Origin: Elysia chlorotica
Lineage: Eukaryota > Mollusca > Gastropoda > Plakobranchidae
Length of the DNA: 64,000 nt
Reading direction: 5' to 3'
NCBI GenBank assembly: GCA_003991915.1
Contig: RQTK01000135.1
Location: 530,479 to 594,478, forward strand
Shown here: one piece after another, positions 33,780 through 46,300 of the stretch
How the letters are laid out: each line of letters opens with the position of its first letter
How positions within the stretch are numbered: position 1 is the first letter of the stretch
Program-made: the position numbers and the translations under genes
Notes under the pieces: generated by a model
What the model was told of the DNA's origin: nothing
Databases searched by the model: none
The model's input: only the letters and a program-made list of their open reading frames with translations

Positions 33780-36700
33780 TTGATATTTAAACCTTAAGAG
33801 TAAAAAATAACTAAGCCGGTATTAATGGCACATTTTTGTCATAGACTAGCTACGTTTGTTCATTCCTATTAACTACTGGGCGAAATCTTTCATTTGACCT
33901 ACTTTTCTATTGTAGTTCTAAATTATGAAAAATAACAAAAATGCGTGAATGCAGCATAAGTTGTGCCGAAACGGTAAGATTAAACGATAAAACAATTATA
34001 AAATATAACTAAACCAATACAGCAGTCATAATAATTGATTTTTTATAAGCTTTAGATAGACTTGCGAACAAATTTTAGCCCTTAGTCCTGCCTCGGATCA
34101 GGTGTAAACTTGCGTCAAAATTTAGTACTAAGAAATTCCCATGAATAGGTCGTAGACTAAATTTAAATTTCAGACGTAAGTTACGTCCGACTTTTAGGCC
34201 TACGCCTTCACATGAATACTGCCTCTAGTCTAGTGATCTAGATTCCAGATCTATATCTAGGTCTACTCTAACCATAGTTCTAGATCTAGGGTAGAATCCA
34301 CACAACGTAGTTTATGTCTCGTCGTAACAATATAAGAATTAGAAGGCTTATGACGAGACGTAAGCTATAGTACATTCTATCCCTAGACTCTTTAGTTAGA
34401 ATTTAGATCTACATCTCTAAATTCTGACCATTATTTAGTAGAACTAGAGTAGAATGCACACACAAGACGTAGCTTACGTCGCTACTTCATGTTTGTACAT
34501 TCTAGATCTAGAAATCTAGTAGTAGTACCCTAGAATCTAATCTAGATCTCTAGGTCTAGATTAAATCTGTCACGTTCACGAACCAGTACTATTCGTCTTC
34601 GAATAGCTACCAGGGACTTGCCCTAGCTCCGGCGTGTATATATCAGAAGATCCTCTAGATCGATCTTGGTCTTTCTGGTTTTCTCTAGCTCACGACAAGC
34701 AATTATTCCCAGATAAAAATAGCAGTTTTATTGATGTTCTTCCCTGCGCTGTGAGAGAAGGCCTACGAGTAAGTCATCTTAGTTTTTCATCAGTCTTGTT
34801 TTTACCGGAAGCTCTGGTGTGCTTATACTTTTAGAGTTTTCTACCCTTTCCACGTTGCAATCCTAAAAGCCAAACCAGACTACGGAATAAAATCTTTTAA
34901 GTATTGTTTCGCGAGTTGTTTTTTTTTAATAAGTCTTTTCGACGCTTCTCATTGAACTTCCCCAGAGGCGAATAACTATACAAGTAGGCCTAATTATTTA
35001 TCATGCACCACAGAAACTATACCGGGAGTAGAAATTAATAGATTTAAACATGATAGTGTTGTATTGGGTCTTTCTTCAACGTTGTTCAAACCAAATAAAA
35101 TTAATATACTATATTACTAGTAGGTATACATGCATTAATACTATAAATATAACGCAGTGTGGTGTATTTGGTTTTATCTTATATGGTTTTCGTCAGCTGC
35201 AATTGGGGAATCTTGAACTTGCGTCCATACGATTGTTGTTTTTTTTTGTGTTTTTTTTAATTATATGGATTATGGGTTATGCAATTATAGGCGTGAGCTT
35301 AGATGATGGTTAATTTACATGCACATCGGATAAGTGACTTCGTGCAGTTTGTTAATACATTGCGATCTTGTTAAATGTGTTACCGAGTCACAGCTTTTCG
35401 TTCAACCAGCCTCCTGGTATTTTAATGCCAAAGTGGCGCGTGTAAAAATTTCTTTCATTTGTCTAGTAAAAATGTGATTATCATGATCATTCATAAGACT
35501 TATTAATATAACTTATAATACAGTCACTAATACAGCCCAGCTGCCCTGCTCCGTGCACCTAAACGCCAAGAACTACCGTATTCTACAGATGTCAGAGTCA
35601 AATTTACACCAACAAAGTTAGTTCTAAAATGTAGGATCCAATGTACAATATCGCAAGAGACATCAGGGGACAAGTGAGATGGGTTGAGCGCGATTCTTAG
35701 AATCACTATCCAATGGAACGCAAAATATGAGACTCTAAGGCTATCGAGAATGTTTTCAAGTTATTAACCTAGGCCGCCATGAGTGGCCTGCAATGAAACC
35801 CATTTACACGTGAATTCCAAATTTTAATTTATTACCAGTGGGCTGTTTTCTGTTGGGATATAGATTATTATGGACGTGTTCAATCCACTATTGTTTAAAT
35901 ACGTTTCTAGTTGATTGTGGTCTTGTAAATATATGAATCAAAATGAACAGAATAAACTTTTCATATCTTTATTATGGAGAATGATTATATTATTGTATTT
36001 GTTATGTTATTTAAAACTTAAAAGCACTAACCTTAATCTATAATGTTTACTGAAACTAGTGAAAGTGACACTCTCGTGTCAGTTTACTAATTTACCAGTA
36101 AGCAAGTTGAATTATTCAAAACCAAAGAAAATAACTTGTGAATCCTTATAATTATTTAAAAAAAAAAAAGAAAATTATTTGGTCTGTCACTATGAATATG
36201 AGTTCTGCAATACATGTATTCAATTGAATTTCAGACTGAAAAGTAAACAAAATCATTACGGTTATTGGTTTGTTCTCGTTATTGGTGTTTGCTTCTCTTT
36301 TTTTCCCTTAGTAGCCTAATGTTTAAGGTTGCCTCTTGTGACCCCTGACTCAAAGACTGATGTTGCGTTCCCTAGGTTTTGCAAAGACTGGACACGGAGC
36401 GGCATCTCATAATCGATCCATCGGATCTCTTGCTCGTTAGTCATATACAAACTGTGCCACCTGATCTTTAACTTTATAGCATGTTATATATTAACCTCAT
36501 ACCAACAAAAATGCTTAACGGTTGGGGTTGTTTTTTTCTCTATTCAGTCTATAATCTTGAGCAGAGAGCACGTGACGAATGGAGGGTGTAAACCTTACTT
36601 TTGAATAATTACCTCTAAGAAAATCGGGGTAGACAACAGCGTTTCTCTCAACATCGAAGTTTTAACTTTCACTGGCAAACCTCTTTGCTGTGAGACGTCA

Positions 36701-36780
36701 TTGTTATGTGCACGCTTTTTATTAACTCAATTAGGAGGAATTTTACCTGACATAAGATTATATAAATACATGAGTGTCAC
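33780..36780. other. SRP54 upstream intergenic region
   Basis: No gene is supported. Contents are CTAGATCTAGA palindrome clusters at 34235-34290 and 34500-34560, and the foldback units at 34285-34515. The remainder is plain AT-rich DNA. Confidence 0.5.
34285..34515. mobile_element. Two foldback (MITE-like) units with CTAGRGTAGAATG ends
   Basis: Unit 1 (34285-34388): CTAGGGTAGAATCCACACAA then TTTATGTCTCGTCGTAA, repeated inverted as TTATGACGAGACGTAAG and then TACATTCTATCCCTAG. Unit 2 (34447-34515): CTAGAGTAGAATGCACACA with the near-palindrome GACGTAGCTTACGTC, closing with TGTACATTCTAGATCTAG. Both are short, hairpin-forming and non-coding. Confidence 0.55.
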
Positions 36781-36789
36781 TTTGTGATT

Positions 36790-37410
36790 TAGTTCCTCTC
36801 TTTTTATATCATCCAGGACATGTGGTATTTGACAAACAAGTTGAAAACGGAGGTATGTTTACCCGAGCCTTCTTTATTTTATTAACTTGTTACGTGGTAA
36901 AGTGTCCCCTATGACTAATGGTTACGATGCAAATAAAAAGACAAGATAAACAAATTTTGTTTTCTTTAGAGCGTCAGGTGATCCAGACGGTTTTGCTCTG
37001 AACTGGTCAACAGAGCTCCGAGTTTGTCTCCAAGTTTTACATATTTAGTTCTTTTCATCCTGGCAGATCTGGCTCGACTAGTGCTCTAGACTTTGTTATC
37101 AACTATTTAAACCAAGTCAGTATCACATTGACTGAGTTTCTCCATTTGTAAATCACCGACATGTAATCCAGAACCGATGGCAGGCGACGAAAAAGTTGGA
37201 ACTGAGGTATGTTTGCCATGCCAGAACCTTGTTTTTTACTCAATACTCTTGTACTAATTCCCATTATGGGCCTAAATCACTGATGGTTACCATCCACATA
37301 AAAAGCCAAGGCAGTAACTTTCCATCTGGGGCGAAAGATAGTCAGGTACTGAGGTAGCCAGACATTTGTGATCTGAACTGATCAACGAGGAGCCTGAGTT
37401 TCAAATCTCA
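36790..37410 (+). repeat. Diverged direct duplication, each copy with a GAG-GTATGT donor-like site
   Basis: Copy A (about 36790-37040) and copy B (about 37130-37410) align through GACATGT, GGAGGTATGTTT/TGAGGTATGTTT, ATGGTTAC, ATAAAAAG and TCTGAACTG(G/A)TCAAC. In each, a short ATG frame runs into the shared GAG|GTATGT (donors at 36853 and 37206). Confidence 0.6.
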
Positions 37411-39430
37411 ACTAGTGCCTCCACCTCCGTAGAGATTCTTTGGATAACCATGGGGAGGTAAAAATAAACTAAAATTAACGCTACATCTTCACCCGTATAA
37501 TCGTTTTATTCTATTGAAAATGGGTCTATTTCATTAAGTGAATTTCACAACACAAATAAGAAGGCTTGCTATAAAAGCTGCATTTTTATAGTAAATTCTG
37601 TACAAGGTGATAGGCATTTGCTCAGATGAAAAAATATTTCACGGTTAACTGTGGTCAGAATGTTTTAGAAATGGATATAAATGGCTTTATCAAGCAGTAG
37701 ATCTACATCCAAATCTTACCACCAATTTACAAACTTCTACAACTAGCAGCTAAAATTTGTTTAATCCTTCAGCCTATGTTTTCTTCTTTCTCCAGTCATA
37801 TGTTGTCTGTCATCATAAACAGACTTTGATATGCCCACCTTGCAGGTGCAATTTCAATTATTTTATTTTTCACTATTACATTAATTTAGATTAAAATTTT
37901 GATGTGTTGCATATTATATATACATTTTACTTTCACAACCTTCAAAACATTAGAATGTCCATTATATCCAGAAAGTCCAATAAAAAAAAATTTATAAATA
38001 TGTGTGTTATACATCACTCATAATCCTAAATTGAGAACTTTCAACTTTCCAATCCAGCATATAAAGGATTTTACCATGACATTATATTTTATGTCGTGTA
38101 GTTTACAGTAGTTTTTGTATAAAAGAGTAAAAAACAAAATTACATAAAATTTCAATATGCTTTTATAGCAGATTGGAGGACCTATATGTACTAATTGTTT
38201 TAATATTGGCATGATGTATGTAGTAAGTGAGTAACCTAAATCATTTCCAATTTTCCAGGTAGCTTTTAATGGGAGCACACAAATTTTCTGTTAAAACTAC
38301 AACACATTTTTCGATTGAAATCATAGGTGTCTTTAAATTAAAAAAAAATAATTATGCAAATTAATGTGCTGTATTGTATGGGAATGGTGAAATTCTCTGT
38401 ATCATTCACCTTTTGCTTAGGTACATGAATTTTTATGTATCTTTTTTATTATTAAGTGCTTTGTGTTTCTTTTAGGGAAAGTGCTGAATATGTGAACTTA
38501 TTATTATTATTATAATTATCATCATCATCATTAAGCTTATTAATAGACGTCTCAACAAAACATCCGTTTTTAGAGAGGATTCCCCCCAAAACTAAACACT
38601 AGAAATAACTGCACTTGATCAGTTAATTGATGTACTTCTAGTATTAATTTCAGTCCATCTTTGCCATGAAGGAAAAGTATTACATTTACATAAAACAGCA
38701 ATATTTTTTCATGTATTATTTTAAATATTCAACAAAATAAAAAATTAAAAATATACAGGATCTCTCTACTAGAGGAAAAAACAAGGAAATGCAAGGCATA
38801 AGGAAAAACGGATTTATTGGTGAAAATAATTCTTAACTCATCCAATAAATAATTATCTACACTGCCAATTTCATATACCTTAAGTAAATATTACAATTGC
38901 ATCGATCACTGTATATGACAATATCTAATAATTACAGTATTAACAGGAGGGAGAGGGAGAGAGAAAGAAAGAGGAACAGAGAGAGACAGGAGTTGGTTGG
39001 TGTGTGCACTTGTGTATATAGAAAGAGATACTCAAGAGGTTAACAAGTTTTGTTTAGTAGATTATGTTGCAGGACAACACATCGATCCATGAATAACGGA
39101 GCCTCAGAGACAGGTTGAAGTTTTGTAATAAATTGTATAGTCATCGTGTTTGCATCTAGTCAATGATTACTGAAACATGCTCAGGAAAAAAGATTCCTAA
39201 GAGAAACTGTTATGTCAAAGTCTTTTCTCAAGTTACCGCATTTATTGTGTTTGGAACCACTGATATAGACATATCAAATAATTATTTGTACAATTTCAAT
39301 GGAACATGCCGAACTGTAAAAAGTAAAGACAGCCCTTGAAATAAAAATTAGCATGCATGTGTGTATAGACAAATGTTAAAAAGAAAAACATTAAGGGATA
39401 AAAAAAAAGGAATCGAATACATATCAAAAG
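37411..39430. other. Intergenic DNA beyond the POLA2 3' end
   Basis: AT-rich, with a GA-rich block at 38945-38985. Minus-strand AATAAA hexamers at 39246-39241 and 38818-38813 are possible distal POLA2 polyadenylation signals. No gene is seen. Confidence 0.4.
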
Positions 39431-39439
39431 GAAGTGGTA

Positions 39440-39645
39440 CTTGAGTTGGTTTAACGTCCAACGTCAGCACTATATAGACTATATTGTGGGCAAGCCCCAA
39501 GACTGACGTCTGACAATTTTTATGTGCTGCACACATGAGACAGGGCGGGGATAACATGACTCCTGTCTCAGTCGGTCACATTAAACTGATACCGACCCAA
39601 CCAGTAAGGGGCAAAATCGCCAGGGCTCGAACCACGCCCCTTATC
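39440..39645 (-). mobile_element. tRNA-derived SINE in the predicted POLA2 3' UTR or flank
   Basis: The tail complement GGTTTAACGTCCAACGTCAG is at 39447-39466 and the body AGTCATGTTATCCCCGCCC is near 39550 on the minus strand. A B-box-like GTGGTTCGAGCCCTGG is near 39635. The A-box end is missing. Confidence 0.8.
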
Positions 39646-40383
39646 AAAAGGCATTTATGTTATAAATAATTATGGTACAAATGAATAACAGATAAACAAA
39701 ATGAAAAATAAGAGATCTTGCTACATATGCACTCTAGTACCCAACGAATTTCACAGATTTACTCATTTAAAAATAAATGTGTATCTTCTTCAAGAAACAT
39801 GAGAAATGTGATCTACATATAATGTCAAATAAAGTGGGGAAGAAGGTGTGAAATGGTTCTGCCTCATTTTAATAAATGACCGTAAAACAAAAATTAGTCA
39901 AAATTAATCCTTATTAAAAATTTAATTAGTACTTTTGGGAACAAGAACAAAATATGAATTCAGTCATATTTCAGGGTCTCATCATGTACATTATCGTCTA
40001 GTTTTTACAGAAACAGCAAACGCACATATTTAATAAGGAGCATTTTAAAAGCCAGCAGAACTGCAGTCAGTAAACCACTAGTTCCAGTTACTATGACTTT
40101 GAAACTTCCCCTGCAGTTGTACAACCCTGTTCCAGATTCGGCTTAAAGCAGCAGAAATAAATCTTTTTTTTTTTGGAGAAGAGAAAGAAAAAAAAGGTGA
40201 AGAGTTCCAACTCTAGTTCCAGAGATTGATTGGCTAAGTTCACTATTTGGAGCTGGATTTCTTCCCTGAGGAGATACTTATTATAAGACAAACCTTAGTA
40301 CTAAAAAAATCACAATTTTGGATCATTAATGGCTATCCAGTGATAAAACAACTACAACATAACATGGGAGCTGCTTTACATTT

Positions 40384-43300
40384 TCAAACTTTCACAATTT
40401 TAACTGCACAAGCTGCCACAGGCAAGGAGGACGATCTCAAAGCCAGGGTGTCAACAAGAATCTGTGCAAAAGTGCCCCCAACTAAGCCTGTAGTCAGTCG
40501 TCCTGGGTTGACGCAACAGCAACCTTCAATATCCTGCCGAAACAAACAATAAGATATTTGGTTTTAACAGGGTTAACCTGAAACAAATTCTTAATTTCTG
40601 CCTAAAGTTGCTGTCTCTTGATTTTATTTTTTCAGCATTAAATTATAAACTATGCAAAACTTTATTATAATTCACTGTGTTTCATGATAAAACCCAGAGT
40701 CAGCTCTGATTGATTGATTAAAAGATCGAAAGGGTTTAAATGAAGCAATTTTCCACAAAGAACAATTTTAAAATTTTGCTTAGTTGAAAAAGAAGAAAAT
40801 AATTAGTAATTTGGCAAAATATCATAATTAAAAAGAAAAAACAAAACAAAAAAAACCCGACTTAATATCTACTTTAAGAAAATTAATAGCAACTGACATT
40901 GGGCTTAACATCTGCACAGTGTGTGTTTATATAAAGATCATTAACTTACTTTAGCAAAGGCTTTAAGATCGGATGGTAAGAGGAGAATGTGTGGAGTCAC
41001 TGGAAGTCTTGCAGCGGTTTCCCACATATCATAATCAATGTTGACATCGTCAGGCGCAGGGTACAAAGGGTAATAGCTGAAATTACAAGCACTCATAATG
41101 AAAAAACTGTTGAAAAAACAAAAAACAACCTATCTCACTATGAAGTTCACTAAGAAATAATGGGCATTAATTTTTTTGGCATCACATCTAATTGTTTTGA
41201 TTGAACGAACCTGCATTCATGACTGAGTATGGATTTAACAGTTAGTTTGCTCAACTGATAATACAACATCTATCAATACCTGTACCTCCGCCAACCTTGC
41301 ACACTTTATATAGTGTTCATTGTTGTGCTATACCAGAGAAGGATATCTTACCATACTTAATATTTATTACAGGAATTTGAGAAAATTGGACAATTTGTAG
41401 TGAACAAAACAAAAGAAAAAGGCAGTGGCATTTTGAAAAATTTGAAAACAAAAAACCACCAAACAACTGTTAAAACCATACTTGTCTCTGCAGATACAAA
41501 GTTTTAGCATTCAAATATGATAAACACCACCAAATCAACCAGATGAGCTGGAATATATTATATAGAAATATAGGGTGTATTATTTTCCTTTAGAGGTTCA
41601 ACTTCACACATACACCAAGTATAAAGTCTAAAGACATGATTCTTTTTCATTTATTATCCAAAGAAAATGTGCCTTTACCTGTGCTGGTGTAAAATGTGCT
41701 GAGCAAGACGACCCATGCGATCCAGACCCCCACTCTGTTGTCCACTGGATGGTATTGAAAAATATGAAATGCTTTTATAACAGCAAAAATAAATAAATCC
41801 TATGGCTAGAAATTTTCAACAGTTCAAAAAAGGGATTGATTTAAAATGATTATCAACAACAATTTGAGTATGTAAATGTGAAATTCATTTCATATACTCC
41901 AAGTAATGCCTCTTCACCATTTTCAATTCCAATAAAAAATAAACCAAAAACAACATGCAAATGATATTTAAATAAATTTGAACACAAAACAAGATATATT
42001 TGATGATTGGCATCACAGAAAAGATTACCACTATCTTGGGGTTAAAAAAAAAAAATGAAAAAAGAACAAACATATATTCAAGTGTATTTCCCTCCTAAAA
42101 ATGTTTTTACCCCTCTTTTGAAGATCATTTTATCCCTTTTTGGTTTCTTCATTCTTTTTCTTTATCTCCTGGTCCCTCCGTACTACTGTTTTTCTTTTTA
42201 AAAAAAAACATTGTGATCTTCTAACACCCTGGTAAATGAATAAAACAAGGAATGAGGCAAAGGAAAATCTGCTATCTTAGTTTCCATCTGCATGTACCTT
42301 CAAAGTGCAATAATTTTTTTTCTGTACTCACATAGAAATTTCTGACTTTGTCAGATGCATAAGAATGTCTGTAGATGTAAGTCCGACAACAACTCCATTG
42401 ATCACAAGAGTAGCAGGATCTGACACAAAGATCAGGTCTTTGGTGATTTGTACTTGATCTGATGATTTCTGATTGAATAGATATTATCATAATGATTTAT
42501 GGCAAGACAATTTGCAACAGAAGAAAACAAAAAGTTGTAAATGGAACTGTAATAAAGTTGACTTTTTAAAAACTCTAATAAGTTCAAAAAGTAAAAATAA
42601 AGCATCATAACAAAAAACAAAAATGCAATTTAATAGAACTTTAAATTGGTATCAGTGCTTACTCAACTTCCCCAAAGATGTGAGGTCATTCAATTCAACC
42701 CATAAAGTGCTTTACTGATTACAATGCAGGCTTCGCGATGGCCACCAGGATAGCGGATCACATGATTCGTCAATTGGGCATGTGTTTTTTTTATCGCCTT
42801 TTGGCTCCTTACTTCTAGGTTAGAGCTTTGATTGGACAACATTGTGAATTTCCTCACCTTTTGTCTTCGTTTTGCTATAACTTCTCTTATTGCAAGACCT
42901 CTATTGAGCCAGGGAGTGAACACCATAATATACTAAAATTAGTATTCACCTTGCCAACGTAAAACCACTGTTAAAAACTTTTAAAATTATTTGCTTAAGC
43001 TGTTTAAGCTCAATTAAGATTTCACCAAACCTAATAGGGCATAAACACACTCATATCTCAAAGGAGATTGGCGATGCGGTGGGTTAGTGAAAGTTACGAT
43101 AAAATTGCTTATCTAAACAAATTGGTTTGAAGCTTCTTTTTTTTTTATGCAGTAGGAAAACAAATCAAGTCTTGACAATTTTGACCTATACTAATTCTGG
43201 AAAAATATGTAGCTGTGACATGATGGCAAGACTTTCAACAAAAACCAGATGGATACCATCAGGCAGAAACATTGCCTGTCCCATCATTAACTCACATAAA

Positions 43301-46300
43301 ACATATGTAATATGAGAGCATAAAAGGCAGCACACTAACCTTTGAGCCATCTGAGAAGTGTGTAGAGAGGCTGTAAGGGGGCTGGGGATAAACACTGTAG
43401 CAACTGTGGGCATCCCGATTTGAGGACACTATGATTATTTTGCAACCAAGGCTGAAAAGAGACAGTAACAAAACATATTAAAAGACAAAGAAATATAATT
43501 GTCAAAAAGTTGTTTTATTTCCTCCCTCATGAATTCAAATTATGATTTTGGTAAACCACCGTAGTTTACATTGATAACAAGGGTACAAGACGAATAAAAA
43601 AATAGAACAAATTTTAAATTGATTTACCCTTTAGTGGCACGGCTTATTTCTTCCATTTGGTTGTTGAACATTTCTTCATAGGTGTCAGGTAAATCACCAC
43701 TCTGAAATATTAAACACGTTTTTGAAAGGCACAAAATTAAAGAAAAAATCGAAAAATAAATAATAAAAAACATATACTACAACAATGGTTTCTTGATTTT
43801 TAATCAAGCATTGCAAAATTTGACTACTTGATCTCTGAAAAGAGTATAACTTTATCAGCTGGAACACAACGGCCACAAAAATACAGTGGCTCATAGAATA
43901 GTATACAAATTAATGAAAAGCTTCTTTGAACACTAGAAATATATCTTAAAATCTTATGTGCTTTTTGTTCCAAGGAATGGATGCACATTTATGGAGCTCT
44001 ATCTATCTTAAATTATTAACATTGTCGAGTTAAGAGTAACAACGAAAAAAAAAAAAAAAAGAAAGAAAGAAAATTTCAAATATGTAATTGCATATATATA
44101 TATAACTCACATTAATAGTGCTGTTTTTAGTGTCCACAAAAGGCCCCATCTGAATCAAAGAGAGAATTGAAACAGTTTAACTCATATGTAAATTACAAAT
44201 ACACATAAAATCATATTTGTTTATTTAAGAAGGGTGAGTAAAATATATCTTTATAACTTGACCTTACATTGATAACAGCAAAAATTCTTTTTATCTAAAA
44301 AACGAACTGGCTAAAATACTTTGATTAAAAACACATTCCATTTTTAATTCTAAATTTATTGCTTATGTTTTTGGAAGAAATCTGAAACTGAATGATTCGT
44401 GTATTCTTCATTTTTTTAAAATTTCCCACCTACCAACAAACAACAATCTGGTTTGTCTCTGTTGATGACTTTGATAAGATCAGACAAGGGAGAGTAATCT
44501 AAGCCATCACTAGGTGCATATGGTCCAACTGCCACCATCATGCGTAATGGTTTAGCTGGTTGATGAAGAAAAAAAAAGGGTAAAAAAAAAGCATGATTAA
44601 ATTTGGTAGATGCTTTCTATGATAAGTACTCTATGAATCAAAACTTATCTAGTATGGTTTGGATAATATTATATGGATTCAGTCCAATGATTACAGTAAG
44701 ATTAGCATTACTTTAAGCCATAACAAGCATCTATAGTGGAAACGCCATAATTCACATTGCTTGGGATTAAATCAAAACATTGAATTAAGGGGATTCGCAT
44801 AACAGAAGGGGACATAACTGGACCAAAAAAAGGGTTAAGGCAGCTGCTTACGTTATTTGAAAAATTGCATTTATGGGAGTTTCCTATAGTTTTCTTTCTA
44901 GAGCAACCCTTACTCAACCCAACTTCTACTAAAAGCATGTTTTGGCCAATAATCAGCATTGAATGCTGCTTGACAGATACTACTTATTTAAATACCTTTT
45001 GGTGTTTCTAGCATCTAATTAAGAGAATCAACCAGAAAGACTTCAATTTGCGGGTCCCTATCTAATAGAGCCCAAAAGTTAAAAAAACATCTCATCAAAT
45101 TCGGTTTATGAGAAATCCAAATTATGAAACTTTGTTTTTCTATTTTAAACTATTTCATACTCAAAACATTTTTTAACATTTTTCTTTTTTTTATATAAAC
45201 AAAATTCTATTATGTTTTCCAAGAATAATGACATAACTATGAATATTTCATAGCTTTGCCTAAGTTTATGGAATATGAAAAGCATGAAAATGAATCTGTA
45301 TGAAGAAAGAAACAGCCATATAAATAAAAGTTTTGAAAACCCAAAGTAGTTTGGTACCGTTTTCTTGCTCTCCTGGAGAATTTGGTTGTGGTAAAGCTTG
45401 AGACTGAAAAAATAAAAAAAAGCAGTGGACGTTTTATTATGGCACAACAGCCTTTTATTCTACAATGCAAAATTTCTCTTCATGAGTCTCACACTATTCG
45501 CACTTCAGTGCATGACAGTTAGTGATATATCATATTCTAATAAACTGCTTTGAAGATTTGTAACTGCAGTATGGATGCTACACCATAAGTGAAATGTCCT
45601 TTAAAACTTCTTAAACTTAAAAGCATTATTATATCTATTTTTAAATGAGAAACTGTGCATTCAAACCTAGAAGTTGATTCAGAATATTTAATTTTTAAGG
45701 TCAATAACAAGCAGACGCAACCCTAATAAAATAACTTCCAATCTTGTTTCTAAATACATCAATGCTCTTCATAAATTAAAAAAAAAAAAGTAAAATATAC
45801 CCACCTCAAAAATTTTCTTCACAATGAACTTTTTGCCTGTATTGTTTACGCCTTCACATGCGATGATCTAAAGGGGTATGAAAAAGGTTTAAAAAATGTT
45901 AGTCATTTGTTACATTATTTGAAGTATTTCTTCATAAAGAGACTGTGATTAATACATTTTTTTAAAGTGCAGAACACAGAGAACAGTGCTAGAAATAAAA
46001 CAAAAACGGAAAACCAGTGAGAAGATATGTGCCACTCTTCACTATTCATGGATTCAATGCAAGTTCTTTCAAAACAGATACTCTGTAATCTACCAATCTT
46101 ATTTTTCACACAAACATTTATTTGACATGATGAAGGCAATTCAAATATCTCATATAGCCATTAGCAAAAACTATACATTTGCTTTTAAAACAAAGTTTAT
46201 ATCCAATGGATGCAACACCATTCAAAATTTCTAACTTTAGTCTAAGGATATTGAGAAAAGACTAACATTTTCGTAAAAAATTTAATTTTGTAACCTCTCG

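Noticed and set aside
40247..40552. 101-codon plus-strand frame
   Set aside because: It is antisense to the last POLA2 exon, whose minus-strand frame matches the family to its C-terminus.
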